A stretch of 64,000 nt of DNA from assembly GCF_008011855.1 (NCBI RefSeq), contig NZ_VOUX01000003.1, positions 186,001 through 250,000 of the forward strand, written 5' to 3'. Origin of the DNA: Serratia bockelmannii (lineage in GTDB: Bacteria; Pseudomonadota; Gammaproteobacteria; Enterobacterales; Enterobacteriaceae). This document shows, piece after piece, positions 50,231-60,153 of the stretch. The notes beneath the pieces were generated by a model that saw only the letters and a list, made by a program, of their open reading frames with translations, did no database searches and was not told where the DNA came from. Position 1 is the stretch's first letter. Every line of letters begins with the position of its first letter. The translations under genes were made by a program, and so were the position numbers.

Positions 50231-50965
50231 ATGACGGATTTTATGGCCTGGCTGCGTGGCCATCTGGCGCAGGGGGCGGTAGCGCCGCGTTATATTCAGC
50301 TGGCGACGGCGATAGAAACTGCAATCAGGCAGCAGGTGTTGGCGGCGGAGGCGTTTTTGCCGCCGGAACGGCAGATGGCGGAAGGCCTGGCGCTGTCGCG
50401 CGTCACCGTCAGCAAGGCGATGAAGCTGCTGGAGGAGAAGGGGCTGATTTCGCGGCAGCAGGGCGTTGGTACCCGCGTGGCGATGCACATTGGTTATTCC
50501 CTCGATAAGGACAGCGGTTTCACCGCTCAGGCGCTGCGCCACGGCAGCCGCGTCAGCAATCGATGGCTGCTGCGCACCCGGGTCGGCGCGCCGGCCAAGG
50601 CCGCGGCGGCGCTGGGGCTGGCGGAGGGAGACGAGGTGATTAAACTGCGGCGGTTGCGCTTGCTGAACGGCAGCCCGGTCTCGCTGGAAACTACCTATAT
50701 ACCGCCGCGCTTCCTGCCAGAACCGGGGCAACTGGAACATTCGCTGTATGCGCTATGGCAATCGCGCGGCATCGTGCCTGAAGATAAACACTTTCTGTTG
50801 AAGGCGGTATCCTGCAGCGACGAGGTCGCCGAACTGCTCAACGTACCGTGCGGCGCGCCGTTGTTGCACATCATCCAGACCAGCCGCAACGCCCGGGGCG
50901 AGGCATTGGAGTACAGTGATATCTTGTGCCGCAGCGATGTTTATGAATTCGAGGTGAATGGTTAG
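50231..50965 (+). CDS. GntR-family (HutC/UTRA type) transcriptional regulator
   Basis: The 244-residue product has an N-terminal winged HTH (IETAIRQQVLAAEAFLPPERQ then LSRVTVSKAMKLLEEKGLI, about residues 20-75) and a C-terminal UTRA ligand domain (about 95-240, with LRLLNGSPVSLETTYIPP and YSDILCRSDVYEFEV). Such proteins usually sense a sugar phosphate or small metabolite. It is divergent from the NCS1 permease/PfkB kinase pair and probably controls it. Ribosome site AGGAGGG, 8 bases upstream. The ligand is unknown. Confidence 0.9.
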   Translation: MTDFMAWLRGHLAQGAVAPRYIQLATAIETAIRQQVLAAEAFLPPERQMAEGLALSRVTVSKAMKLLEEKGLISRQQGVGTRVAMHIGYSLDKDSGFTAQALRHGSRVSNRWLLRTRVGAPAKAAAALGLAEGDEVIKLRRLRLLNGSPVSLETTYIPPRFLPEPGQLEHSLYALWQSRGIVPEDKHFLLKAVSCSDEVAELLNVPCGAPLLHIIQTSRNARGEALEYSDILCRSDVYEFEVNG

Positions 50966-51045
50966 CGAAATAACCATGCTCTTTTTGTCACTAGTGCGTA
51001 TAATCGCCGCCCGGCGATTAATTAACCTGTAAAAAGAGCGGCAGA

Positions 51046-53214
51046 ATGAGCACCACCAGCCTGATCCAACCCGATCGTGAACTGTTTTCCTATAAGCCTT
51101 ATTGGGCGGAATGTTATGGCACCGCGCCGTTTTTACCGATGTCGCGAGCCGAGATGGATCAACTGGGCTGGGACAGCTGCGACGTGATCATCATCAGCGG
51201 CGACGCCTATGTCGACCACCCGAGCTTCGGCATGGCGATCATCGGCCGCATGCTGGAAGCGCAGGGCTTCCGCGTCGGCATCATCGCGCAGCCGGACTGG
51301 AGCAACAAAGAAGACTTCATGCGGTTGGGGAAACCGAACCTGTTCTTCGGCATCACCGCCGGCAACATGGACTCGATGATCAACCGCTATACCGCCGATC
51401 GCAAACTGCGCCACGACGATGCTTACACCGCCGGCAACGTCGGCGGCAAACGCCCGGATCGCGCTACCCTGGTCTACAGCCAGCGCTGCAAAGAAGCCTA
51501 TAAAGACGTGCCGATCGTGTTGGGCGGCATCGAAGCCAGCCTGCGCCGCATCGCCCACTACGATTATTGGTCGGATACCGTGCGCCGTTCGGTGCTGGTG
51601 GACTCCAAAGCCGACATGCTGATCTACGGCAACGGCGAACGCCCGCTGGTGGAAGTGGCGCACCGTCTGGCCGCCGGCGAGAAAATCGGCGATATCCACG
51701 ATATTCGCAATACCGCGGTGATGCGCAAAGAAGCGCTTCCGGGCTGGAGCGGCGTGGATTCCACCCGCCTCGACAAGCCGGGCCGCATCGAACCTATCCC
51801 GAACCCGTACGGCGAGGATCTGCCGTGCGCCGACGGCGCCAAACCGAAAGAGCCGGAAGCCAAGCCTGTCACGGTGCGCGCCGCCAAGCCGAAGCCGTGG
51901 GAGAAGACCTACGTGCTGCTGCCGTCCTTCGAGAAAGTGAAGGGCGACAAGGTGCTGTATGCGCACACCTCGCGCATTTTGCACCATGAAACCAACCCAG
52001 GCTGCGCCCGCGCGCTGATGCAGAAACACGGTGACCGCTACGTGTGGATCAACCCGCCGGCGATCCCGCTGACCACGCCGGAGATGGACAGCGTCTTTGC
52101 CCTGCCTTATCAGCGTGTGCCGCACCCGTCCTATGGCCAGGATCGCATTCCGGCCTATGACATGATCCGTTTCTCGGTGAACATCATGCGCGGTTGCTAC
52201 GGCGGCTGTTCGTTCTGTTCGATCACCGAGCATGAAGGGCGCATCATCCAGAGCCGTTCGGAAGATTCGATCGTTCGCGAAATCGAAGAGATCCGCGACA
52301 AGGTGCCGGGCTTTACCGGCGTGATCTCCGATCTGGGCGGCCCGACCGCCAACATGTACATGCTGCGCTGCACTAACCCGCGCGCCGAGCAGACCTGCCG
52401 CCGCGCCTCGTGCGTGTATCCGGAGATCTGCACTTATATGGACACTAACCACGAGCCGACCATCAAGCTTTACCGCCGCGCGCGTTCGCTGGAGGGCATC
52501 AAGAAGATCCTGATCGCCTCCGGGGTACGTTACGATCTGGCGGTGGAAGATCCGCGCTATATCAAGGAACTGGCGACCCACCACGTCGGCGGCTACCTGA
52601 AGATCGCGCCGGAGCACACCGAAGAAGGCCCGCTGTCGAAAATGATGAAACCGGGCATGGGCAGCTACGATCGCTTCAAACAGCTGTTTGATCACTATTC
52701 GAAGCAGGCGGGCAAAGAGCAGTACCTGATCCCGTACTTCATCTCGTCGCACCCGGGCACCCGCGATGAAGACATGGTGAACCTGGCGCTGTGGCTGAAG
52801 AAGAACCGTTTCCGCCTCGATCAGGTGCAGAACTTCTATCCTTCGCCGATGGCCAACTCCACCACCATGTATTACAGCGGCAAAAACCCGCTGAGCAAGG
52901 TGGGGTACAAGAGCGAAGACGTGGTGGTGCCGCGCGGCGAGCGCCAGCGTCGCCTGCATAAGGCGCTGCTGCGTTACCACGATCCGGCCAACTGGGCGCT
53001 GATCCGCACCGCGCTGGAAGAGATGGGGCTGAAGCACCTGATCGGCAGCCGCCGCGAGTGTCTGGTGCCGGCGCCGAGCATCGACGAGCAGCGCGAGGCG
53101 AAACGGCTGCAGCGCCACACCCGGCCGGCGCTGACCAAACATACCGATATTAATCGGCAGCGCACGCCGTCCAACCGGCCGCCGCGCAAGCCGATTCGCA
53201 AGGCCAAGCCGTAA
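51046..53214 (+). CDS. ygiQ: YgiQ-family radical SAM protein
   Basis: The 722-residue product has an N-terminal DUF-type domain, the radical SAM cluster [10 protein letters not shown] (CxxxCxxC, about residue 384-391) and a long C-terminal part with further Cys ([12 protein letters not shown]) and a basic tail. E. coli YgiQ is 739 residues; its reaction is not established. The sequence is very conserved throughout, which suggests a core function. The internal segment rich in Lys/Pro/Glu (about 265-290) is a linker. Ends at a terminator. Confidence 0.96.
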   Translation: MSTTSLIQPDRELFSYKPYWAECYGTAPFLPMSRAEMDQLGWDSCDVIIISGDAYVDHPSFGMAIIGRMLEAQGFRVGIIAQPDWSNKEDFMRLGKPNLFFGITAGNMDSMINRYTADRKLRHDDAYTAGNVGGKRPDRATLVYSQRCKEAYKDVPIVLGGIEASLRRIAHYDYWSDTVRRSVLVDSKADMLIYGNGERPLVEVAHRLAAGEKIGDIHDIRNTAVMRKEALPGWSGVDSTRLDKPGRIEPIPNPYGEDLPCADGAKPKEPEAKPVTVRAAKPKPWEKTYVLLPSFEKVKGDKVLYAHTSRILHHETNPGCARALMQKHGDRYVWINPPAIPLTTPEMDSVFALPYQRVPHPSYGQDRIPAYDMIRFSVNIMRGCYGGCSFCSITEHEGRIIQSRSEDSIVREIEEIRDKVPGFTGVISDLGGPTANMYMLRCTNPRAEQTCRRASCVYPEICTYMDTNHEPTIKLYRRARSLEGIKKILIASGVRYDLAVEDPRYIKELATHHVGGYLKIAPEHTEEGPLSKMMKPGMGSYDRFKQLFDHYSKQAGKEQYLIPYFISSHPGTRDEDMVNLALWLKKNRFRLDQVQNFYPSPMANSTTMYYSGKNPLSKVGYKSEDVVVPRGERQRRLHKALLRYHDPANWALIRTALEEMGLKHLIGSRRECLVPAPSIDEQREAKRLQRHTRPALTKHTDINRQRTPSNRPPRKPIRKAKP

Positions 53215-53237
53215 CGACCACGCCGCGTGCGCAAACA

Positions 53238-53270
53238 AAAAGGAGAACCCGGGGGTTCTCCTTTTTACTT
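53238..53270. terminator. Terminator between ygiQ and the lytic transglycosylase gene
   Basis: AAAAAGGAGAACCC and GGGTTCTCCTTTTT form a nearly loop-free perfect stem with A- and T-runs on both sides; serves both convergent genes. Confidence 0.88.
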
Positions 53271-53277
53271 TAGCTAA

Positions 53278-53883
53278 TTACAACCGTTCGTAAGCGGCTT
53301 CCACTTTCATCAAATGGCGCGGCGCCTGCGGTGCGGGATGGTATTTGCGCACGTGCCAGTTAAAGGCTTCTGGCGACAGGTTGTTGATCATCGCGATCGC
53401 CTGCTGGCGGTTACTGGAGAAGGTGCGCAGCAGCGCGCCGGTGCCGTTGACGTAGGCGATGATGGTGGCGTAGCGCAGCGTGACGGGATTGGCGATCCCT
53501 TTAAGCTGTTGTTTTTGCAAGGTGGCCAGATAGGCGGCGCCGAGATCGATATTGGTGTCGGGATCCCGCAGGTCATCGTCGTCCGGGCAGCCGCGTTTGC
53601 CTTTGTAGCGGTAGGCATCGCAGCCGGCGGTATCGGCTTTCAGCTGCATCAGGCCGATCGCATTGGATCTGCTCACTGCGGAAGGGTTGAAGCCGGACTC
53701 CACCTGGATCATGGCGGTGATCAGCTTGGCGTCCACGCCGTATTCGCTGGCGGCGTCTTTGATGGCGCTATCGAAGGCGTGGCGATCGTAGCTGACGCGC
53801 TGTTTCTTGCCGGCGCAACCCGCCAGCACCAGCATGATGCAAAGCATGCCCAGCCGTGACCCGTGTGAGAAAGAGAATTTCAT
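53278..53883 (-). CDS. mltE: Membrane-bound endo-type lytic murein transglycosylase (EmtA/MltE-like lipoprotein)
   Basis: The 201-residue product begins with a lipoprotein signal (LVLAGC, Cys23 acylated). The SLT domain carries the catalytic Glu62 in MIQVESGFNP, then SRSNAIGLMQLKADT, and the second motif ANGTGALLRTFSSNRQ (here VNGTGALLRTFSS). The C-terminal HPAPQAPRHLMKV resembles E. coli EmtA/MltE (203 residues), which cleaves peptidoglycan chains internally. It differs from E. coli in the N-terminal third and in chromosomal position, so orthology is likely rather than certain. Confidence 0.82.
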   Translation of the reverse strand: MKFSFSHGSRLGMLCIMLVLAGCAGKKQRVSYDRHAFDSAIKDAASEYGVDAKLITAMIQVESGFNPSAVSRSNAIGLMQLKADTAGCDAYRYKGKRGCPDDDDLRDPDTNIDLGAAYLATLQKQQLKGIANPVTLRYATIIAYVNGTGALLRTFSSNRQQAIAMINNLSPEAFNWHVRKYHPAPQAPRHLMKVEAAYERL

Positions 53884-53987
53884 GGTGCTCCGTGCTTGTC
53901 TGTTTTTTAACGGCGTTAACCGGTGGCCGGAGCCTCCGGCGTCGTCATCATAACGTCAGGCGGCGCAAAGGAGCAATGTGTGGGAAG

Positions 53988-54017
53988 GAAAAGCCCCCTC
54001 CGGCGGGAGAGGGCTTG
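53988..54017 (-). terminator. Terminator after dkgA
   Basis: On the minus strand AGCCCTCTCCCG pairs with CGGAGGGGGCT, with a bulge, followed by TTTTCC. Confidence 0.65.
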
Positions 54018-54026
54018 AGCGTGGGT

Positions 54027-54851
54027 TTACAGGGTATCCGGATCCGGCCCCAGGCGGTTGCCGACGTCCAGCTTGGCGATCTCGCCCAGTTCGTCCTTAT
54101 CGAGTTTGAAATCAAACACCTCGAAGTTTTCGCGAATGCGCGACGGCGTGACGGATTTCGGGATCACGATAAGACCGCTGTCCAGGTGCCAGCGCACCAC
54201 GATTTGCGCCGGGGTTTTCTCGTATTTCTCGGCCAGGGCTTTGATCAGCGGCTGGTCGAATACCCCTTCACCGCCCTGCGCCAGCGGGCTCCAGGATTCG
54301 GTGGCGATATGGTGCGTAGCGTTCCAGGCGCGCAGTTGGCGCTGTTGCAGCAGCGGGTGCAGCTCGATCTGGTTGACGACCGGCGCCACGTTGGTTTCAT
54401 CCAACAGACGCTGCAGGTGCGGCGTATGGAAGTTGCATACGCCGATGCTTTTCACCAGGCCTTGTTCGCGCAGTTTGATCAGCTCGCGCCAGGCGGAGAC
54501 GTATTGATCCTGCTGTGGGCGCGGCCAGTGGATCAGATACAGATCAACATAGTCCAGCTTGAGCTTTTCCAGACTGGTTTCCAGCGCCGCCAGCGGATCG
54601 CCCTGATCGTCGTTCCACAGTTTGGTGGTGATGAACAGGTCGCTGCGCGGCAGCGCGCTGGACTGCAGCGCGGCGCCGACGCCTTCCTCGTTCTTGTAGA
54701 TCGCGGCGGTGTCGATGGAGCGGTAACCGATCTCCAGCGCTTTGCTGACCGCGTGGGTGGTCTCTTCAATACTCGCCTGCCAAACGCCGAGACCCAACTG
54801 CGGCATCAGATTACCATCGTGGAGTTTGATGATGGGTTGTTGCGTTGTCAT
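54027..54851 (-). CDS. dkgA: 2,5-diketo-D-gluconate / methylglyoxal reductase (aldo-keto reductase)
   Basis: NADPH-dependent reduction of 2,5-diketogluconate, methylglyoxal and other small aldehydes. The 274-residue product has the AKR motifs with catalytic Asp, Tyr and Lys (GYRSIDTAAIYKNEEGVG, FITTKLWNDD), the conserved LIHWPRP and the NADP motif IPKSVTPSRIRENF. ATG 54851 was chosen for its AAGGAG site 6 bases upstream; earlier ATGs would add 2 or 13 residues. It follows yqhD on the same strand after 287 bases; in E. coli both are under YqhC. Confidence 0.95.
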   Translation of the reverse strand: MTTQQPIIKLHDGNLMPQLGLGVWQASIEETTHAVSKALEIGYRSIDTAAIYKNEEGVGAALQSSALPRSDLFITTKLWNDDQGDPLAALETSLEKLKLDYVDLYLIHWPRPQQDQYVSAWRELIKLREQGLVKSIGVCNFHTPHLQRLLDETNVAPVVNQIELHPLLQQRQLRAWNATHHIATESWSPLAQGGEGVFDQPLIKALAEKYEKTPAQIVVRWHLDSGLIVIPKSVTPSRIRENFEVFDFKLDKDELGEIAKLDVGNRLGPDPDTL

Positions 54852-55138
54852 GCGCATCTCCTTGTGTACGGATTGCGGCGCCTGCGGCACCGAAACGGCT
54901 ATAGATAAATTCTAGTTGGCAAAGTGGGCGGTTGCCGGGTTTGCCAGCCTAATTTCAGCGGTGGCGGTAGAGCGACGTTCACTCCGCTCTCCCTGCGAAT
55001 GAGCGGTAAGACGAGGGGTGCGAAACGATCGGCGGCGCGCTGAGGCGCCCGACGACGCCCGGCGATCGGCCGGGCGCCGGATGCGGCGAAAAATGGCTGA
55101 CGGAGACTAAAGCCTAGCAAAAAATCGCCGTTTTGCGA

Positions 55139-56302
55139 TTAACGCGCCGCTTCATAAATGCGGCGGCTGACGTCCAGGGTGATGTCTTGATGCTCGCCCA
55201 GGGCGGTCATGCCGTGCTGATGCAGCTTGTCGAGCAGCGCCGGAATGCTGCTGCCGTCGAGCTGATAATCCGCCATGCGGGTCGGTACGCCCATCTGTTC
55301 GAAGAAGGCGCGGGTGGCGGCGATGGCGCCGTCGATGCGGCTGTCTTCGCTGCCTTCGCGCAGGTCCCAGATGCGGTCAGCGTACTGCAGCAGTTTTTCG
55401 CGCTTCTGCGCTTTCTTCTCGTGCAGCAGCGCCGGCAGCACGATGGCCAGCGTTTGTGCGTGGTCGAGATCGTGCATGGCGGTCAGTTCATGGCCCAGCA
55501 TGTGGGTCGCCCAGTCCTGCGGCACCCCGGCGCCGATCAGGCCGTTCAGCGCCATGGTAGCGCTCCACATCACGTTGGCGCGCACCGCATAGTTTTCCGG
55601 CTCGGCCAGCGCGCGCGGGCCGTCTTCCAGCAGGGTCAGCAGCAGGCCTTCGGCGAAGCGATCCTGCACCTTGGCGTCGACCGGGTAGGTCAGATACTGC
55701 TCCAGGGTGTGTACGAAGGCGTCGACCACGCCGTTGGCTACCTGGCGCGGCGGCAGCGAGTAGGTCACGACCGGATCCAGCACGGCAAAGCGCGGCTGCA
55801 CCAGCGGCGAGAAGAAGTGCTGTTTGTCGCCGCTGCTCTTCCGGGTGATCACCGCGCCGCTGTTGGACTCGGAACCGGTGGCCGGCAGCGTCAGCACGCA
55901 GCCCATCGGCACCGCGTCAGTGATGTGGCTGCCGACGGTCTGCAGAATATGCCAGGCATCGCTGTCGGCCGTATAACGGGCCGCGGCGGCGATGAACTTG
56001 GTGCCGTCAACCACCGAACCGCCGCCGACCGCCAGCAGGAAATCGATGTTTTCCGCTTTCACCACCTCGACCGCTTTCATCAGGGTTTCGTAGGTCGGGT
56101 TCGGCTCGATGCCGGAGAACTCACGCACGTCACGGCCGGCCAGCGCGCTGTACACCTGATCCAGCACGCCGTTTTTCTTCACGCTGCCGCCACCGTAGGT
56201 GATCAGGATGCGTGCGTCCGCTGGGATCTGGCCGGCCACGTCGGCAATTTGGTCCTTGCCGAACAGGATTTTGGTTGGGGTATGCAGAATGAAGTTTTGC
56301 AT
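55139..56302 (-). CDS. yqhD: NADPH-dependent aldehyde reductase (iron-type alcohol dehydrogenase)
   Basis: Reduces short aldehydes such as those formed in lipid peroxidation, furfural and glyoxal. The 387-residue product has the same length as E. coli YqhD: LITYGGGSVKKNGVLDQV and AVGGGSVVDGTKFIAAAA for NADPH, and the metal ligands in GVVDAFVHTLEQY and MLGHELTAMHDLDHAQT. ATG 56302 was chosen because MQNFILHTPTKILFGK aligns with the family start. Divergent from its likely activator yqhC; an inverted repeat lies between them. Confidence 0.97.
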   Translation of the reverse strand: MQNFILHTPTKILFGKDQIADVAGQIPADARILITYGGGSVKKNGVLDQVYSALAGRDVREFSGIEPNPTYETLMKAVEVVKAENIDFLLAVGGGSVVDGTKFIAAAARYTADSDAWHILQTVGSHITDAVPMGCVLTLPATGSESNSGAVITRKSSGDKQHFFSPLVQPRFAVLDPVVTYSLPPRQVANGVVDAFVHTLEQYLTYPVDAKVQDRFAEGLLLTLLEDGPRALAEPENYAVRANVMWSATMALNGLIGAGVPQDWATHMLGHELTAMHDLDHAQTLAIVLPALLHEKKAQKREKLLQYADRIWDLREGSEDSRIDGAIAATRAFFEQMGVPTRMADYQLDGSSIPALLDKLHQHGMTALGEHQDITLDVSRRIYEAAR

Positions 56303-56417
56303 GGTTGATTTCTCTCTTTCTGTCAGGCGGGCGCCAACGCGGCGCAAAGGTGTCTGGCCCGTATTGTCAGGAACCTGGCGGCAACGCACAATGCACATTC
56401 CTGTTTGGTTCTTGCCT

Positions 56418-56441
56418 ATTTCTACAACTGCCTGTAGAAAT
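56418..56441. promoter_or_regulatory. Inverted repeat between yqhD and yqhC, candidate regulator site
   Basis: ATTTCTACA-ACTGCC-TGTAGAAAT, perfect 9-base arms with a 6-base spacer. It is about 116 bases upstream of yqhD and 57 bases upstream of yqhC. Could be the YqhC site or a hairpin in a yqhC leader. Confidence 0.5.
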
Positions 56442-56498
56442 GGAGAGATTTAAATTATGATTTATGCCGAATCGTTCTGACTGTAAGAGGGGGTTTCC

Positions 56499-57416
56499 GT
56501 GACTGAAATCGATGCGCTGCGCAGCCGCATGGCACGCCAGGCGATGGCTATCGCCACCGGCAACGGCTATACGCCGTCACCGGTGCCGCGGGTGAAGATC
56601 CTGTATGTCGATCGCCACTGCCCGCGTCAACCGGTAATGTACGAACCGGGGATCGTCATCATCTTTCAGGGGCACAAGGTCGGCTATTGCGGCAACAAGG
56701 TGTTCCAATACGATCCGCGCAACTACCTGCTGATGACGGTGCCGCTGCCGTTCGAGTGCGAAACCTTCGCCAGCCCGGAGTTGCCGCTGGTGGGGTTGGC
56801 GGTCAATATCGATACCCAAATGCTGCAGGATTTGCTGATCGATATCGGCGACGACGACTACCTGATGCAGCCGCGGGCGGAGAGCAACGGGGTAAATCTG
56901 GCCGAGCTGACGGAAGCGCTGCTGTGTGCCACTGAACGCCTGCTGGACGTGATGGCCAAGCCGCTCGACGCCCGGGTGCTGGGGCCGCAGATCGTGCGCG
57001 AGATCCTCTACTATGTGCTGCGCGGCACCTGCGGTGCGTCGCTGCAGGAGCTGGTTAATCGACATACCCACTTCAGCCAGATCGCCAAGGCGCTGCGGCG
57101 CATAGAAAATCAGTATGCCGACAATCTCAACGTCGAGCAGTTGGCCAGCGAGGTCAACATGAGCGTGTCGGCGTTTCACCATAACTTCAAGGCGGTGACC
57201 AACACCTCTCCGCTGCAGTACGTGAAATCGTACCGGCTGCATAAGGCGCGCCTGTTGATGGTGCATGACGGTCTGAAGGCCAGCACGGCGGCGATCCGCG
57301 TCGGTTACGAGAGCGCGTCGCAGTTCAGTCGTGAATTCAAACGGCTGTTCGGCATGACGCCGAGCGATGAAGTCGCCCGGCTGCGCGATGCCAATCCGCT
57401 GCTGCTGGAGGGCTGA
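56499..57416 (+). CDS. yqhC: AraC-family activator of yqhD-dkgA
   Basis: The 305-residue product has an N-terminal AraC-type arm/cupin domain ([16 protein letters not shown], with a Cys in GYCGNK) and a C-terminal double HTH ([22 protein letters not shown] and [20 protein letters not shown]). It starts at GTG 56499 behind AGAGGGGG. E. coli YqhC responds to aldehydes and activates yqhD and dkgA; the local arrangement is the same here. Confidence 0.93.
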   Translation: MTEIDALRSRMARQAMAIATGNGYTPSPVPRVKILYVDRHCPRQPVMYEPGIVIIFQGHKVGYCGNKVFQYDPRNYLLMTVPLPFECETFASPELPLVGLAVNIDTQMLQDLLIDIGDDDYLMQPRAESNGVNLAELTEALLCATERLLDVMAKPLDARVLGPQIVREILYYVLRGTCGASLQELVNRHTHFSQIAKALRRIENQYADNLNVEQLASEVNMSVSAFHHNFKAVTNTSPLQYVKSYRLHKARLLMVHDGLKASTAAIRVGYESASQFSREFKRLFGMTPSDEVARLRDANPLLLEG

Positions 57417-57423
57417 GCCGCGT

Positions 57424-58452
57424 TTACGGGGTCAGAACGATCTTGCCGAACGGCCCGCGATCGAGATGATCCAACGCCTGCGGCAGCTGGTCGAAGCGGT
57501 ATACCTGATCGATCACCGGCTGCAGGTTGACGGCGTCCACGGCGCGCACCAGATCTTCCAGCGCGCGGCGATGGCCGACGCCGATGCCCTGGATCTGCGC
57601 CGATTTCAGCAGCAGCAGGCCGGCGGGCGCGGAAATCTCGGCGCCCGCCAGCACGCCGATCACCGAGATGCGGCCGCCCACCGCCACGGCGCGTACTGAG
57701 TTGCCGAGATTCGGGCCGCCGACGGTGTCGATCACATGGTCGATGCCGCGATCCTGCGTCAGCGCATAAACCGCCTCCACCCAATCGCCATTCAGCCGGT
57801 TGATGCCGTGACTGGCGCCCAGTGCCCGGGCGCGCGCCAGCTTTTCATCGCTGCCGGAGGTCACGTACACCTCGGCGCCGTGCGCTTTGGCGATCTGCAG
57901 CGCGAACAGCGCCACGCCACCGGTGCCTTGCACCAGCACCGTCTCGCCGGCATGCAGTTTGCCTTGCTCTACCAGCGCGAACCAGGCGGTCAGCCCGGCG
58001 CACGGCAGGGTGCTGGCCTGCGCGTCGTCCAGCGACGTCGGCGCCGCCACCAGCCAGTCTTCATGCAAAATCACGTATTCCGCCAGTACGCCCTGATAGA
58101 AGCCGCCAAGGGTGTGGTAAGGCACCTGGCGCGCATCGCCGTACGGTTTTTGCCGGCCGTCGAGCCAGCCGGGGCTGAAGGTGGAGATGACCCGGGCGCC
58201 GGGTTGGAACCGGCTGACGCCGGGGCCGATAGCGTCGACCTCGCCGGCCATGTCAGAGGCGGGGGTGAACGACTGCGGCAGCGTCAGCCCCATGCCGCTT
58301 TCAATCATCATTTTGTCGCGGTAGTTGAGCGCTACCGCCTTCACTTTCACTCTGATTTCGTGTGGCCCCGGCTGCGGGATCGCGTCGGTGGTCAGCTGCA
58401 GGTGTTCACGCCCCAGGGCGTCCATCGTCCAGCGTTGCATCGTGTCGGTCAT
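57424..58452 (-). CDS. NAD(P)-dependent alcohol dehydrogenase / quinone oxidoreductase-like MDR protein
   Basis: The 342-residue product is a medium-chain dehydrogenase. It has a GroES-like N-terminus (LNYRDKMMIESGMG, FTPASDMAGEVDAIG) and a Rossmann domain with QGTGGVALFALQIAKA. The catalytic Zn Cys and His of true alcohol dehydrogenases are not evident, so it is nearer the Zn-independent quinone oxidoreductase group. ATG 58452 (MTDTMQR) has GGAG 7 bases upstream. Divergent from a LysR gene that probably controls it. The substrate is unknown. Confidence 0.88.
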   Translation of the reverse strand: MTDTMQRWTMDALGREHLQLTTDAIPQPGPHEIRVKVKAVALNYRDKMMIESGMGLTLPQSFTPASDMAGEVDAIGPGVSRFQPGARVISTFSPGWLDGRQKPYGDARQVPYHTLGGFYQGVLAEYVILHEDWLVAAPTSLDDAQASTLPCAGLTAWFALVEQGKLHAGETVLVQGTGGVALFALQIAKAHGAEVYVTSGSDEKLARARALGASHGINRLNGDWVEAVYALTQDRGIDHVIDTVGGPNLGNSVRAVAVGGRISVIGVLAGAEISAPAGLLLLKSAQIQGIGVGHRRALEDLVRAVDAVNLQPVIDQVYRFDQLPQALDHLDRGPFGKIVLTP

Positions 58453-58485
58453 GATGTTCTCCAAAGTCAGCGATTAACGACCTGT

Positions 58486-58496
58486 CGATAATATCG
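58486..58496. promoter_or_regulatory. Small palindrome between the oxidoreductase and LysR genes
   Basis: CGATA-A-TATCG, perfect 5-base arms, within a wider imperfect dyad (AACGA...TCGTT, 58476-58498). It lies 34 bases upstream of one gene and 64 of the other; a plausible LysR site. Confidence 0.35.
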
Positions 58497-58559
58497 TTGA
58501 TAGAGGTTCGCCAGTGGCGATAAGATTTCCGCAGATTGTTTCTTTCAGAGCGACAAATC

Positions 58560-59480
58560 ATGAGCGATCGATTGAGCGGCATTTCGGTATTCGTCACCGC
58601 CGTGGAGGCGGGCAGTTTTGCGTTGGCGGCCAGTCGGTTGCACCTGTCGCGTTCGGCGGTAGGGAAAACCATCGCCCGGCTGGAACAGCGGCTGGGCGTG
58701 CGGCTGTTTCATCGCACCACCCGCAGCCAGAGCCTGACCGACGACGGTGCGTTGTTCTATGAGCGCTGCCTGCGGGCGCTGGAGGAGATCCGCAGCGCGG
58801 AAACGTTGCTGGAGTCGGGCAAGCGGCAGGTCAGCGGCCGGCTGCGGGTGTCGATGCCGGTGCTGTTTGGCCGCATGTGTATTGCGCCGTTGCTGACCGA
58901 TCTGACGCGTGAGCACCCTGGCCTGGAGCTGGAGCTGTCATTCAGCGATCGGGTGGTGGATCTGATTGAGGACGGTTTCGATATGGCGATCCGTAACGGC
59001 ACGCTGGCCAACAGCAGCGGGCTGGTGGCGCGTCGTATCGGCGATCACCGCATGACGCTGTGCGCCTCGCCGGCCTATCTGCAGCGGTGCGGCGAACCTC
59101 ACAGCATTGAGCAACTGGCTCAGCACGAGGCGGTGACCTATATGCGCGCCGGCGCGCGGCGCAGCTGGCGGGTGCTGGACGAGAACGGCAAACCGCAGGA
59201 CGTGATGCCGAATAACCGGTTGCAGATGGACGATTTGCAGGCGATTGCGGATGCAGCGACGGCGGGTTTCGGCATCGCCTGGCTGCCGTGCTGGCTGGTG
59301 CGTGAGCAGCTGTTGAGCGGGGCGCTGGTGCGCTTACTGCGCGATCGGCCCGGCGCCGCCTTTGATGCGCATGCGGTATGGCCACACACGCCCCACCTGC
59401 CGCTGAAGGTGCGGCTGGCGGTGGATACGCTGGTGAGCAAGTTGCCCGCCAGTCTGGCGTTGGTTGAGAAGGCGCTGTAG
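58560..59480 (+). CDS. LysR-family transcriptional regulator
   Basis: The 306-residue product has the winged HTH (LSGISVFVTAVEAGSFALAA, LHLSRSAVGKTIARLEQRLG, RLFHRTTRSQSLTDDG) and a type 2 periplasmic-binding effector domain. It belongs to the group close to DsdC/AaeR-like regulators that often control a neighbouring oxidoreductase. ATG 58560 was chosen; a TTG 24 bases upstream is open but unsupported. Divergent from the MDR oxidoreductase. The effector is unknown. Confidence 0.9.
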   Translation: MSDRLSGISVFVTAVEAGSFALAASRLHLSRSAVGKTIARLEQRLGVRLFHRTTRSQSLTDDGALFYERCLRALEEIRSAETLLESGKRQVSGRLRVSMPVLFGRMCIAPLLTDLTREHPGLELELSFSDRVVDLIEDGFDMAIRNGTLANSSGLVARRIGDHRMTLCASPAYLQRCGEPHSIEQLAQHEAVTYMRAGARRSWRVLDENGKPQDVMPNNRLQMDDLQAIADAATAGFGIAWLPCWLVREQLLSGALVRLLRDRPGAAFDAHAVWPHTPHLPLKVRLAVDTLVSKLPASLALVEKAL

Positions 59481-59481
59481 T

Positions 59482-59517
59482 GCGCCTGGATCAGGAGGAG
59501 GAGGCGCGCTTTTTACG
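59482..59517 (+). terminator. Possible terminator of the LysR gene inside the end of yghB
   Basis: GCGCCT and AGGCGC pair around a 14-base loop, followed by GCTTTTTAC. It overlaps the last codons of yghB on the other strand. Confidence 0.35.
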
Positions 59518-60153
59518 CCAGATCACCAGCATGGCGCCCAGCAGGCCGACGAACAGCAGCAACAGCGGCAGCAGCATCAGGCCGGTCATCACCTGGCTTT
59601 CGTAGCGTTTCACCAGAGGGATTTGGCTGAACGCGTAGCCGAGGCCGACCAGCGCGCAGACCCAGATCGCCGCACTCAGCCAGTTGAACACCTGGAAGCG
59701 CGAACTGTTGAGCCCGGAAATGCCGGCCATGGTCGGCAGCAGCGTGCGCACGAAGCCGAGGAAACGGCCGATCAGCAGCGCCGTCAGCCCGTGGCGATTG
59801 AACAGGTTATGAGCGCGCTGGTGATATTGCGCCGGCAATTGCAGCAGCCAGCCTTTCACCAGGCCGGTGTGGCCCAGCCAGCGGCCCTGGATATAGCTCA
59901 GCCAACAGCCGAGACCGGCGGCGGCGGTCAGAATCAACAGGGTGGGGGCAAAGCCCATCACGCCTTTGGCGATCAGCGCACCCGACAGCAGCAGCAGGCT
60001 GTCGCCGGGGAGGAAGGAGGCGGGCAGCAGTCCGTTTTCCAAAAACAGGGTGGTGAAAAGCACGGCATAAACCACCCAAATCACGCTAGGATCGGCGAGG
60101 GCGATAAAGTCCTGCTGCCAAAGCGCATGAATAATCTCTCGTAATACATCCAT
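59491..60153 (-). CDS. yghB: DedA-family membrane protein YghB
   Basis: The 220-residue inner-membrane protein has about five hydrophobic segments. DedA-family marks are [28 protein letters not shown] (acidic residues needed for function) and [20 protein letters not shown] (essential Arg residues). E. coli YghB (219 residues), with YqjA, supports cell division, Tat export and envelope proton balance, and DedA proteins are linked to lipid carrier flipping. Adjacent to metC, as in E. coli. Confidence 0.95.
   Translation of the reverse strand: MDVLREIIHALWQQDFIALADPSVIWVVYAVLFTTLFLENGLLPASFLPGDSLLLLSGALIAKGVMGFAPTLLILTAAAGLGCWLSYIQGRWLGHTGLVKGWLLQLPAQYHQRAHNLFNRHGLTALLIGRFLGFVRTLLPTMAGISGLNSSRFQVFNWLSAAIWVCALVGLGYAFSQIPLVKRYESQVMTGLMLLPLLLLFVGLLGAMLVIWRKKRASSS

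Noticed and set aside
51133-53238. Long open frame opposite ygiQ
   Set aside because: Antisense shadow of a strongly conserved gene; no plausible start or domain.
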